From positions 1 through 44,367 of the forward strand of contig CBFHND010000026.1 of NCBI GenBank assembly GCA_965657085.1: 44,367 nucleotides of DNA, in the 5' to 3' direction. Made by a program: the position numbers and the translations under genes. The notes under the pieces are model-generated. The model did not search any database. It was given only the letters and a program-made list of their open reading frames with translations, and was not told the DNA's origin. Of the stretch, positions 1-7,197 are shown one piece after another. Every line of letters starts with the position of its first letter. The first letter of the stretch is position 1. This stretch comes from CBFHND01 sp965657085. GTDB lineage: Bacteria > Pseudomonadota > Alphaproteobacteria > Rhodobacterales > Rhodobacteraceae.

Positions 1-355
1 ACCGGGGGGCGATCCGCTGGCCGGGTTGGAGGCCTTTGTGCGCTTTCACATTGCCTTCAATTTCGAGCGCGCGGATGCGGTTTTCATCTCCTACATGGAA
101 CTGCGTAACCTCAGCCCGGAGAACTTTGCCGAGATCGAAGGACTGCGCCGGCAATACGAGGCACGGCTGGAGGCCATCCTGCGACAGGGCGCGCAAAGCG
201 GTGTTTTCGAGGTGGCAGATGCAAAGGTGGCGACTTTTGCGGTGATCGCCATGCTGACTGGTGTGAACACGTGGTTTCGCAGCGGTGGTCGCCTGAACCT
301 TGCGCAGGTGCAGGACATCTATTGGGACATGGTGCGCCGCGCGGTAGGCCGGTAG
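1..355 (+). CDS. TetR/AcrR-family regulator, C-terminal part (5' end outside window)
   Basis: The frame is open from the first bases of the window, so the gene begins upstream and only about 117 residues are seen. The visible part is all helical: it has an aromatic stretch (FVRFHIAFNFERADAVFISYM), then ELRNLSPENF and a C-terminal VNTWFRSGGRL segment. This matches the ligand-binding and dimerisation half of TetR-family repressors, where the N-terminal helix-turn-helix would be missing here. The regulator's targets cannot be inferred from this fragment. It converges on the pirin gene. The TTG at position 26 is an internal codon and not a believable start. Confidence 0.75.
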   Translation, partial: PGGDPLAGLEAFVRFHIAFNFERADAVFISYMELRNLSPENFAEIEGLRRQYEARLEAILRQGAQSGVFEVADAKVATFAVIAMLTGVNTWFRSGGRLNLAQVQDIYWDMVRRAVGR

Positions 356-364
356 ACGGGACTG

Positions 365-380
365 TTTGCCTTTGGGCAAA
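365..380. terminator. Short hairpin between converging tetR-family and pirin genes
   Basis: TTTGCC (365-370) pairs with GGCAAA (375-380) across a 4-base loop, 10 bases after the tetR-family stop. It sits in the only gap between two converging genes. No clear T-run follows on either strand, so a role as a two-way terminator is a guess. Confidence 0.3.
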
Positions 381-412
381 TGCGCCCGCCCACCGACCCG
401 GTTTGCGGTTTT

Positions 413-1324
413 TCAGTGCGCGGGCTGGATGAACGTGCCGTTGCGCAGATCGCGCATGGCCTGCATCAACTCTTCTTGGGTGTTCATCACGATTGGCCCA
501 TGCCATGCCACGGGTTCATCGATGGGCGCGCCTGAGATCAGCAGGAACCGAACACCTTCGGGGCCTGCCTGTACCGTGACCTCGTCGCCCGTGCCAAAGC
601 GGATCAGCGTGCGGTCGCCCGAAAGATCGCGGATGTTGACCTCTTGTCCGGCGACCTCCTTTTCCAGCAACACGCCTGCAGGGGCAGAGGCATCGGCAAA
701 GGCCGCAGCCCCTTGGAACACATAGGCAAAGGCCCGGCGATAGGTGTCTATTTGGAATGTCTTTTTCACCCCCGCAGGGACTGACACATCAAGGTACTGC
801 GGATCGGCGGCGATGCCGTCCACGGGGCCGGTTTTGCCCCAGAAATCGCCGGTGATAACGCGCACAGTTGTGCCATCGTCATCGGTGACCTCTGGAATGT
901 CGGCGGCTGTCACATCCTGATAGCGCGGCGCGGTCATCTTCTGATCCGAGGGCAGATTGCCCCAAAGCTGGAAGCCGTGCATCTGTCCGCGTTTGTTCCC
1001 GTGTGGCATCTCCTGATGCAGGATGCCGGAGCCGGCCGTCATCCATTGCACGTCGCCCGCGCCGAGGGTGCCGGTGTTGCCCAGTGAATCGCTGTGCTCC
1101 ACCGTGCCTTCAAGCACATAGGTGATCGTTTCGATGCCCCGGTGCGGATGCCACGGAAATCCCTTTTCAAAGTGTTCGGGGATGTCGTTGCGAAAATCAT
1201 CAAAGAGCAGGAAGGGATCAAGCTCGGATGGGTCCTGAAAGCCGAAAGCGCGGTGCAGGTGGACGCCTGCGCCTTCCAGCGTGGGCGTGGCGCGGCGGGT
1301 TTCGAGAGTGGGTCTGAGGGACAT
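413..1324 (-). CDS. Pirin family protein
   Basis: This 303-residue protein has the double cupin fold of pirins. The N-terminal cupin shows the pirin signature: an HPHRG(I/F)E-type metal site (FPWHPHRGIETITYVLEG) at about residues 55-72, followed by GDVQWMTAGSGILHQEMP and a QLWGNLP segment. The C-terminal cupin ends with FLLISGAPIDEPVAWHGPIVMNT, the usual pirin tail. Pirins are iron-binding proteins, and some are quercetinases or redox-linked regulators; the substrate here is unknown. The ATG at 1324 was chosen because AAGGAGA lies 6-7 bases upstream; a longer frame reaching 1465 lacks family similarity in its extra residues. It has its own 389-base upstream gap and is therefore probably transcribed alone. 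Confidence 0.9.
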   Translation of the reverse strand: MSLRPTLETRRATPTLEGAGVHLHRAFGFQDPSELDPFLLFDDFRNDIPEHFEKGFPWHPHRGIETITYVLEGTVEHSDSLGNTGTLGAGDVQWMTAGSGILHQEMPHGNKRGQMHGFQLWGNLPSDQKMTAPRYQDVTAADIPEVTDDDGTTVRVITGDFWGKTGPVDGIAADPQYLDVSVPAGVKKTFQIDTYRRAFAYVFQGAAAFADASAPAGVLLEKEVAGQEVNIRDLSGDRTLIRFGTGDEVTVQAGPEGVRFLLISGAPIDEPVAWHGPIVMNTQEELMQAMRDLRNGTFIQPAH

Positions 1325-1473
1325 TCGGTGTCTCCTTGTCCGTTCCGTTTGACCATAGATAAGCGTGCGCGCAACCGGTGCAACGCGCGGTTTCGAACCG
1401 CATCTGTGCAATTGTGCAGAGGGGGAAGAGCGACGGGAACCACCACAACCGTTTGGTTCTCTCATTCCCGAGG

Positions 1474-1489
1474 ACCTGTATATACAGGT
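1474..1489. promoter_or_regulatory. Perfect 16-base palindrome, candidate operator
   Basis: ACCTGTATATACAGGT reads the same on both strands. It lies 150 bases upstream of the pirin start in otherwise featureless DNA. The form suggests a dimeric regulator, but no family could be assigned; the half-site spacing fits neither a LexA box nor a LuxR-type box. Confidence 0.45.
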
Positions 1490-1655
1490 GGGCGCCAGGT
1501 AAACGGACCAGGATCCGCACAGAGCCAGCTCCCTCGGAATTGCTTAAGGCCACCGGAATGCAACCTGTCACGAGATGGGCAGAACCCGTCGAAGACTGAG
1601 GTAGGGTGGCAGCGGGTGGAAAGCAAGAGGCGTGTAGGGCCCCTTATGCGAAAGC

Positions 1656-1680
1656 GGCGCAACATCGCAGGCTGCGCCGC
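1656..1680 (-). terminator. Hairpin after the ArsR-AHSA1 pair
   Basis: CGGCGCA (1656-1662) pairs with TGCGCCG (1674-1680) across an 11-base loop, beginning 33 bases after the AHSA1 stop in the direction of that operon. The following bases are not a clean T-run, so it is a weak intrinsic terminator at best. Confidence 0.3.
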
Positions 1681-1713
1681 CGAGGGGTTTGTTTGCAGGC
1701 AATGGCGTCTTGA

Positions 1714-2124
1714 TCAGATTGCGGTGTCGACCAACGTCCCCAGAAACCCGTGCCAGCCTTTGTCGAGCGCCAGAACAAGCCCAAAGCCGTCTGAATCCTC
1801 GGGCAATCCGCTGTGTTCGAGGCTGAGGCGCGTACCGCCGGGCGCATCTTCCAAAGTCCATACGACCTGTGACATCCGGCCGTTCATCGGGCCCACGGTG
1901 AAATCCCACTCCATGCGCGTGGTAGGCGTCATTGTCGTGACGGTTCCCCAGCACATGCGGTCGCCGTCTTTTTGTGAATGCAGGGTATAGGGTTCGCCTT
2001 CGGCCAGATCGGCCCCGGCCGGGTGGAACCATTTGCCCAACAGGTCGGCGCGGGTCAGGTGATCCCAGACCGTGTCGCGGGTGGCGGCAAGGAAGACGGA
2101 TTTGCGAATTGTAGTGGCTGTCAT
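1714..2124 (-). CDS. SRPBCC / AHSA1 family protein
   Basis: The 136-residue product has the START-like fold of AHSA1-type proteins: an N-terminal strand IRKSVFLAATRDTVWDHLT, the WFHPAGADLAEGEPY segment, a TRMEWDF strand, and the closing helix GLVLALDKGWHGFLGTLVD. The family makes a deep hydrophobic pocket for unknown small ligands. Its start overlaps the ArsR stop by four bases (ATGA), so the two are translated together. ArsR-AHSA1 pairs are common and usually autoregulated; the promoter and operators upstream of arsR fit that. The biochemical role is not known from sequence. Confidence 0.85.
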   Translation of the reverse strand: MTATTIRKSVFLAATRDTVWDHLTRADLLGKWFHPAGADLAEGEPYTLHSQKDGDRMCWGTVTTMTPTTRMEWDFTVGPMNGRMSQVVWTLEDAPGGTRLSLEHSGLPEDSDGFGLVLALDKGWHGFLGTLVDTAI

Positions 2125-2441
2125 GGTGTGTCCTTTTCAACAGTGGATTTCAAAGCGGCGAGACGGTCGTCCCAGAACCGGTCGAAATGCGCGATCCAGT
2201 CAAATACCGGGCGTATGGCCGGGCCATTGAGACGATGGATGCGCGTGCGGCCCTGAACGTGGCTCAAGACCAGTCCGCCTTCTTCGAGAATGGTGAGGTG
2301 TTTCTTGATGGCGGCCCGGGTGATGTCGAACCGGTCCGTGATATCGGCGAGGGTCATGTCGCCGGTGGTCAACATCAGCAGGATGTCGCGGCGGGTCGCA
2401 TCTCCGAGGGCCCGGAAGGCCGGTTGAAGATCGCCGCTCAT
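2121..2441 (-). CDS. ArsR-family winged-helix repressor
   Basis: This 106-residue protein begins AFRALGDATRRDILLML, the standard ArsR/SdpR-type opening. The helix-turn-helix spans about residues 30-51 (LADITDRFDITRAAIKKHLTIL) and the wing about 53-70 (EGGLVLSHVQGRTRIHRL). It lacks the CxC metal site of arsenic sensors, as usual for regulators paired with AHSA1 proteins. The ATG at 2441 has no good ribosome site of its own; instead the stop of a 12-codon leader overlaps it (ATGA), suggesting translational coupling. It probably represses its own promoter through the TGATACCTTTTGGT repeats at 2492-2536. Confidence 0.9.
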   Translation of the reverse strand: MSGDLQPAFRALGDATRRDILLMLTTGDMTLADITDRFDITRAAIKKHLTILEEGGLVLSHVQGRTRIHRLNGPAIRPVFDWIAHFDRFWDDRLAALKSTVEKDTP

Positions 2442-2476
2442 GGCTGCGCCATTTGGAAAGAGGGGGCGGGGTACAT
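2438..2476 (-). CDS. 12-codon leader peptide coupled to arsR
   Basis: An ATG at 2476 preceded by AGGAG with a 6-base spacer opens a short frame, MYPAPSFQMAQP, that ends in a TGA overlapping the arsR ATG. It is the first start codon after the predicted promoter and has a far better ribosome site than arsR itself. The peptide resembles no known leader; the likely role is to load ribosomes for arsR by coupling. Confidence 0.45.
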   Translation of the reverse strand: MYPAPSFQMAQP

Positions 2477-2491
2477 GCGGCGCTCCTAACG

Positions 2492-2508
2492 TGATACCTT
2501 TTGGTATC
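2492..2508. promoter_or_regulatory. Operator 1 for the ArsR repressor
   Basis: GATACC-TTTT-GGTATC is a perfect inverted repeat (2493-2508). It contains the same 14-base core, TGATACCTTTTGGT, that recurs in inverted form at 2523-2536. It overlaps the predicted transcription start of arsR. Assignment to this ArsR protein is inference from position. Confidence 0.6.
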
Positions 2509-2512
2509 CGAA

Positions 2513-2542
2513 TCTATAGGGCACCAAAAGGTATCATGTCAA
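2513..2542 (-). promoter_or_regulatory. arsR promoter with operator 2 in the spacer
   Basis: Reading leftward, a perfect -35 TTGACA (2537-2542) is followed 18 bases later by TATAGA (2513-2518; alternatively CTATAG with 17 bases). The spacer carries ACCAAAAGGTATCA (2523-2536), the inverted copy of operator 1. A repressor bound here would sit between the two RNA polymerase contacts, giving strong autorepression. Confidence 0.65.
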
Positions 2543-2577
2543 CCTGTCCTGTATGCAGGCCCCGTTCAGCCCAGATT

Positions 2578-3336
2578 TTATTCGGGCTGGGTAAAGCCGT
2601 AGCGTTCCAATTCTTCTGGCAGCAGCACGTAAATCTCATCCGGCGGCGTGCTCAGCGCGTGCTGCATCACCAGTGGATCGATCCCCATCTCGTCGAGGTA
2701 GACCATCACCTCGGCTTGGCCGCGTTGAATGTCTTCGACCGCGAATGAGGCAGGTAAAAGTGTGCTTTCACCAAAGTAATGCTGATGCACGCCAACGCTG
2801 GCGTCATCGGCAATGGTACGGGTTGTGCCTGCGACCAGAATGTAGGGGCAGGCCGAATAGCAGATTTCGCTTGCCCGCATTTCGGTTGCCATGCCTGCGC
2901 TGCGGATGTGACGCCCCAGTTGCAGCGCGTCCTGCACCGATCCGCCTGAGGATTGCAGCACCAACCGCTCTGGCATGGGGGTTGCCGCAGTCAGAAGGTC
3001 GATCACCCGTGGTCCGTCACCGGCGGCAATGGCGCCATGCAGGCGGTAAGTCGCGCCGTCGATCCGGTCCAGAGCCAGCCGGTCGGGCAGGGGCGTCGCG
3101 GGGCCGTTGGGCAAGGGCCTGCCGGGCCGGAAGGTGCGCCGCTGATCGCCGGGGCGCACGGGTTCGATAAGGCTGGGGGCAGAGGGGCCAAACCGTGGCA
3201 GGGACAGGTTTGCGCCCTGAATATCACCGATGACCAGCAGCGCGCCGATGCCCAGTTGAAACACCAGAACCCCCGCCAGAATGCGCCCGACCGAGGGCCA
3301 GCGCGCGGTGGTTTTTGCATCCGTGGGGTCGCTCAT
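2578..3336 (-). CDS. Membrane-anchored ClpP-fold (crotonase-like) protein
   Basis: This 252-residue protein has one N-terminal membrane segment (about residues 17-38) and a soluble ClpP/crotonase-like domain after a proline-rich linker. Features that match ClpP-type serine peptidases are SSGGSVQDALQLG (129-141), a candidate nucleophile Ser161 in CYSACPYILVAG, and a candidate His184 in SVGVHQH. It resembles the poorly described periplasmic proteins of the COG3904 type. With the N-terminus inside, the domain would face the periplasm. Its ATG overlaps the stop of the upstream membrane-protein gene by four bases, so they form one operon and may act together. Peptidase activity is inferred from the fold only. 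Confidence 0.75.
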   Translation of the reverse strand: MSDPTDAKTTARWPSVGRILAGVLVFQLGIGALLVIGDIQGANLSLPRFGPSAPSLIEPVRPGDQRRTFRPGRPLPNGPATPLPDRLALDRIDGATYRLHGAIAAGDGPRVIDLLTAATPMPERLVLQSSGGSVQDALQLGRHIRSAGMATEMRASEICYSACPYILVAGTTRTIADDASVGVHQHYFGESTLLPASFAVEDIQRGQAEVMVYLDEMGIDPLVMQHALSTPPDEIYVLLPEELERYGFTQPE

Positions 3337-4628
3337 GTGGGTTTGCCGGGCAAGGCTTTGACGTTGTCCGCTGTCGGAGGCGGCCCTTGCGCGTCGGGCA
3401 TGTCATTCATCGCCTGTTCCACGTCGCGGATGGCGGACAGGGCGGCGCGCAATTCGGCCAGCGTCATGGTGTCGTCCACGCCCGCGCCCTCACGCCCGTC
3501 GCGGATGGCGGCGTGGGTGATGGCAAGGATAAAGACAAGAACCGCAGGCAACAGGTCGATGGCAATGGCCCCGGCCCAACTGGGCACGAAGTTGCGCGCA
3601 TAAAGGATCACGGCGTCGGCGGCGCTGATCGGCGTATAGGTCACTTCGGGTGGCGGGGTCAGGGCCAGCACACTTTGCGCGGCGGTTTCCAGCGTTTCGG
3701 CGCGTTGCGCCAGCACCTGCAACACAGATGTGATGGTTGCGGCCTGATCGGTGCGGTTTTCCGATGTGCGCCCGTCCAGTTCAGGCAGCACCACAGAGGC
3801 AGCAAGGTCCTGTGCCGCGCGTTCAACCAAGGGGGCCACGGACAGTTGCCGCAGCTGTGCGATCAACCCGGCCAGCCGCACGGCGGCTTCGGAAAACTCC
3901 ACGCTGCGGGCCTCGACCGGGCCGGGCTCGACCGTCAGGGCGCGCATACGGCTCAGGATCTGGTTGCCCTCGTCAAAGGCGGCATCGACCAGCGGCGTTT
4001 GCGAGTCGATCTGGGCCTCCAGCCCCGACAGTTCGGCCGATTTCTGGCGCAGAACCCGAAAGACCGCGCCGCGCCCGGCAAGACCGGACAGCGTGCCTTC
4101 GGCCTCTTGCTCCGACAGGTCTTCGAAGCTTTGGCGGACACGGGCGACATCACGTTGCAGCGATTGGCCGGTCAGTGCAATTTCATGTGTGTCTTCAAGG
4201 GCTTTCTGGTAGTCCTGCACGGTCTTTGCAAGGTGCTGTTCCACCGCTGCCGAACCGGCAAGTGCAGCCGCATTCAGCCACGATGACATGGCCACGATGG
4301 CAAGCGATCCAAGCCCCATGGCCCCCATCAGCCCGATGCGCGCCCGCGTCGTGCGCACCGCCGGGTACAGCCGCAGCATGTAGGACCAGAAGACAAAGAT
4401 GCCCACCGACACCGCCACCGAATAGGCAATTGCGGCAAAGACCGACATGGCCCCGTTTTCATCCAGAAGAGATGACACCCCAAGGTAGGTGTAGATGCCC
4501 GACGCAACCGCCAGCACGCCAAGTGCTGTGCCGGAAAACGTATCGAGCCAGCCAAGGTGCCCTTCCAATTCGCGGGCATGGCGCACGCCACGGGCTTCGG
4601 CATCGGTCAGGGGGCGGTTGCTGGACAT
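3333..4628 (-). CDS. Membrane protein with long coiled-coil region, function unknown
   Basis: I do not recognise a named family. The 431-residue product has three hydrophobic segments near the N-terminus (about 30-50, 58-83, 97-118), a long Ala/Glu/Gln-rich helical region likely to form coiled coil (about 125-330), one more membrane segment near 348-372 (AGAIAIDLLPAVLVFILAITHAA), and a short acidic cytoplasmic tail. The ATG at 4628 follows GAGAGGG; an in-frame start further upstream adds residues without support. It is translationally coupled to the ClpP-fold gene and is a natural candidate for its partner, anchor or substrate. Confidence 0.7.
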   Translation of the reverse strand: MSSNRPLTDAEARGVRHARELEGHLGWLDTFSGTALGVLAVASGIYTYLGVSSLLDENGAMSVFAAIAYSVAVSVGIFVFWSYMLRLYPAVRTTRARIGLMGAMGLGSLAIVAMSSWLNAAALAGSAAVEQHLAKTVQDYQKALEDTHEIALTGQSLQRDVARVRQSFEDLSEQEAEGTLSGLAGRGAVFRVLRQKSAELSGLEAQIDSQTPLVDAAFDEGNQILSRMRALTVEPGPVEARSVEFSEAAVRLAGLIAQLRQLSVAPLVERAAQDLAASVVLPELDGRTSENRTDQAATITSVLQVLAQRAETLETAAQSVLALTPPPEVTYTPISAADAVILYARNFVPSWAGAIAIDLLPAVLVFILAITHAAIRDGREGAGVDDTMTLAELRAALSAIRDVEQAMNDMPDAQGPPPTADNVKALPGKPT

Positions 4629-4696
4629 GATATCCCTCTCGTTGGTTGCGCTGAATGTAGGCGCGCCGCAGGGCAAGGCCAAGGCGGGTTGCTTTT

Positions 4697-4711
4697 GTTC
4701 ACGTATTGTTC
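4697..4711 (+). promoter_or_regulatory. LexA (SOS) box upstream of mmcB
   Basis: GTTC-ACGTATT-GTTC is an exact match to the alphaproteobacterial LexA consensus GTTC-N7-GTTC. It ends 11 bases before the mmcB start codon, where bound repressor would block transcription. mmcB is a known SOS gene in Caulobacter. Confidence 0.8.
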
Positions 4712-4722
4712 ATATTTGAGAC

Positions 4723-5190
4723 ATGAGCTTGGACAGCGATATCGGCGCTTTGGCGCAAATGGCACCGGGGCAAGTGCTGGCGCGCGGTGTGGCGCGGCAC
4801 ATGTCGAGCCTTGGCATGGTCAGCATCGAGGAATTCGTGCCGACGCGCGGCTTGCGCGTTGACGTCATGGCGCTTGGTCCCAAGGGCGAGATCTGGGTGA
4901 TCGAATGCAAATCCAGCCGCGCGGATTATATGTCGGACAGCAAATGGCAGGGTTATCTTGAGTGGTGCGACAGGTTTTTCTGGGCGGTGGACGAGGCCTT
5001 TCCAACCGATCTGTTGCCCGATGGCACGGGGCTGATCATCGCCGATGGCTACGACGCTGAAGTGATCCGCATGGCCCCCGAAGACAAGCTGCCCGCCGCC
5101 CGTCGCAAGGTCATGGTGCAGAAATTTGCCACCCACGCCGCACGGCGCTTGCAGGTTCTGCGCGATCCGGGGTCTGGCATCTGGGGCTGA
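4723..5190 (+). CDS. mmcB: MmcB-family DNA repair protein
   Basis: The 155-residue protein matches the MmcB family, predicted nucleases of the PD-(D/E)xK fold. The expected active-site pattern is visible: Asp47 in LRVDVMAL, then Glu61 and Lys63 in WVIECKSS. The following SDSKWQGYLEWCDRFFWAV stretch is also typical. In Caulobacter the family is induced by DNA damage and contributes to mitomycin C resistance. A LexA box directly upstream supports the same control here. The gene stands alone and converges on the carboxyltransferase gene with a gap of only 12 bases. Confidence 0.9.
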   Translation: MSLDSDIGALAQMAPGQVLARGVARHMSSLGMVSIEEFVPTRGLRVDVMALGPKGEIWVIECKSSRADYMSDSKWQGYLEWCDRFFWAVDEAFPTDLLPDGTGLIIADGYDAEVIRMAPEDKLPAARRKVMVQKFATHAARRLQVLRDPGSGIWG

Positions 5191-5202
5191 CCCCGTCTTG
5201 AA

Positions 5203-6987
5203 TCACCAGGCGTCCACGTATCCTGTGCCGGGTGCAGCTGGGCCAGCCGAGTCCAGCGCCCGTGCGATGGTGGCGCGGGTGTCGGCGGGGTCGATCACCG
5301 CGTCGAATTCCAGAAGGCTCGCGGCGTTCAACGCGCGGCCCTTTTCGTAAAGCCCGTCGACAAGCCGCTGATATTCTGCCGCGCGGGCCTGCGGATCGGT
5401 GATTGCCGCCAGATGATCGCGCGCGCCCAGTTTCACCGCCCCCTCAAGCCCCATGGCACCCACTTCACCCGTAGGCCATGCACAGCAGAAATGGGGTCGT
5501 TCGAACCCGCCCCCGGCCATCGCCATGGCGCCAAGGCCATACGCCTTGCGCAGGATCACGGTGACCAGAGGTTGCGAAAAATGCGCCCCAGCCAGAAACA
5601 GGCGCGAGATATGGGCAACCTGCCCGGTCTTTTCGGTCTCGGGGCCCACCATGAACCCGGGTGTGTCGCAGAGCGTCACCACGGGCAGGCCCCACACATC
5701 ACAGAGCCGCAGAAACCGCGCGCCCTTGTCGCCCGCAGTGGCATCGATCGCACCGCCCAGATGCAGCGGATTGTTGGCCAAAAGCCCAACGGCGCGCCCT
5801 TCGATCCGCGCAATGCCCGTGATCATGCCCGGCCCGAAATCGCGGCGCAGTTCCAGCCAGCCGTCGGTATCGGTCATCTCTGCCACCACGTCGCGCATGT
5901 CATAGGCGGCGGTGCGGTCGGTCGGGATGATGTCGCGCAGGCCCGCGACCGGCGCCGGGGGTGCCAAACTGTCCGCGCCGGACTGTGTGGTGGCCCCCAG
6001 CAACGTCTTGGCCGTTTGCGTGGCTTCGGCTTCGTCTGCGCACAGCACGTCGATCACCCCATTGGCCGTCTGAATGTCCGCGGGGCCGATGTCGGTGGGG
6101 GCCACAACGCCCAGCCCGCCGCCTTCGATCATGGCCGGGCCGCCCATGCCGATCCAGCTGGCGCGGGTGGCAATGCGCACATCACAGACCCCGAAGAGGG
6201 CCGCGTTGCCCGCAAAACAAAAGCCCGCGGCGATCCCGATCTTGGGGCCTTTATGGGCGGCAAAGCGGGCAAAAGAGGTCACGTTCAGCCACGCGGCCAT
6301 GATCTGGTCCACGTCGGTGTCATTAGGGCGGCCGCCGCCGCCTTCGGCATAAAGGACGATGGGCAAGGCGTCGCGCGCCGCCACTTCGATCAGCCTGTCC
6401 ATCTTGCGGTGATGGTTGAAGCCCTGGGTGCCAGCCATCACCATGTAGTCCACGGCCATCGCCGCCACGGGGCGCCCCGACACCAGGCCGACGCCGCACA
6501 GGATGCCGTCGCCTTGCGTGCGCTCTTGAAGCTGATCCAGAGGTCGCGTGCTGCGCTGCGCGGCCACGGCCAGCGCGCCGTATTCGGTAAAAGAGCCCTC
6601 GTCGAACAGATCGGCAAGGTTTTCACGCGCGGTGCGCAAACCTTGCGCGTGGCGCTTGGATACGGCGTCCGGTCGCGCGCTGTCATCCAGCAGGGCCATG
6701 CGGGCGGCAAATTCCGCCATGTCGGCGCGTGGAGTGTTTGTGGTCTGGGCCTGCGCGGTGGCCACATCGGCGGGGCGCAGGGTGATCAACGGGTCTCCGG
6801 TCTGGACTTCATCACCGGGGCTGACATGCACGGCCTCCACCTCGGCGCCCATGGGGGCGCGAATGTCGTGGCGCATCTTCATCAACTCGGTGCTGAGCAG
6901 CACCGCATCCGCGCCCACCCGGTCGCCCGCGCGCACGCGCACCTCGGCGATAAGCGCGGCACTGGGCGCTGTGATGGTTGTGGTCAT
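5203..6987 (-). CDS. Biotin-carrier / carboxyltransferase fusion (acyl-CoA carboxylase type)
   Basis: The protein (594 residues) joins two modules. Residues 1-75 form a biotinyl/lipoyl carrier domain with the modification motif ELMKM, Lys37 being the expected biotin site (usual form is AMKM or SMKM). Residues about 90-590 are an acyl-CoA carboxylase beta-type carboxyltransferase: LADLFDEGSFTEYGALA, the GGGGRPND segment and CDTPGFMVGPETEKTGQV are typical. It would move CO2 from biotin to an acyl-CoA. No biotin carboxylase is in the window, so the subunit must be encoded elsewhere. ATG 6987 follows GGGGGA; an in-frame GTG at 7008 is possible. The substrate cannot be told from sequence. Confidence 0.85.
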   Translation of the reverse strand: MTTTITAPSAALIAEVRVRAGDRVGADAVLLSTELMKMRHDIRAPMGAEVEAVHVSPGDEVQTGDPLITLRPADVATAQAQTTNTPRADMAEFAARMALLDDSARPDAVSKRHAQGLRTARENLADLFDEGSFTEYGALAVAAQRSTRPLDQLQERTQGDGILCGVGLVSGRPVAAMAVDYMVMAGTQGFNHHRKMDRLIEVAARDALPIVLYAEGGGGRPNDTDVDQIMAAWLNVTSFARFAAHKGPKIGIAAGFCFAGNAALFGVCDVRIATRASWIGMGGPAMIEGGGLGVVAPTDIGPADIQTANGVIDVLCADEAEATQTAKTLLGATTQSGADSLAPPAPVAGLRDIIPTDRTAAYDMRDVVAEMTDTDGWLELRRDFGPGMITGIARIEGRAVGLLANNPLHLGGAIDATAGDKGARFLRLCDVWGLPVVTLCDTPGFMVGPETEKTGQVAHISRLFLAGAHFSQPLVTVILRKAYGLGAMAMAGGGFERPHFCCAWPTGEVGAMGLEGAVKLGARDHLAAITDPQARAAEYQRLVDGLYEKGRALNAASLLEFDAVIDPADTRATIARALDSAGPAAPGTGYVDAW

Positions 6988-7137
6988 GGGGGTCCCCCGC
7001 TTTGTCACGTGGATCGTGCGCGAAGGCGGGGCGGCAAATCAACTGCCAGCGCCCTGTTCCGTCGCGTAGCGTGCGGGGGTGATGTCGCATGGCGCAGCTG
7101 CGCTGCACGCGATCATTTGTGCGTGGCCGCACGGGAC

Positions 7138-7154
7138 TTGGGGCGTTGCCCCAA
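7138..7154. repeat. Perfect 7-bp hairpin in intergenic DNA
   Basis: TTGGGGC and GCCCCAA flank a 3-base loop, 44 bases beyond the stop of the small minus-strand gene. There is no T-run. It may fold as an RNA end structure or be a dispersed intergenic hairpin. Confidence 0.35.
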
Positions 7155-7197
7155 ACCCCGAAGTTCGTTCGCTAAGAGGAAGGAAAAGGCGCTGTGA

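Larger units (their letters stand above)
1325..1713. other. 389-base gene-free stretch upstream of pirin
   Basis: No frame here looks like a real protein: the short open frames have no family resemblance and poor ribosome sites. It holds a perfect 16-base palindrome (1474-1489) and a hairpin (1656-1680), both listed separately. It must contain the pirin promoter on the minus strand, but I see no convincing -35/-10 pair. Confidence 0.5.

Noticed and set aside
1474..1489. Palindrome as a LexA or LuxR box
   Set aside because: The distance between CTG and CAG halves is 6 bases, not 10, and a lux box is 20 bases with a longer centre; the alphaproteobacterial LexA site is GTTC-N7-GTTC.
1378..1665. 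Short open frames in the gap upstream of pirin
   Set aside because: No family resemblance, Arg/Pro-rich composition and no ribosome sites.
5413..7197. Long open frame (594 codons) antisense to the carboxyltransferase
   Set aside because: It is a product of GC-rich codon bias on the opposite strand; the translated protein is low-complexity His/Gly/Arg-rich and matches nothing.
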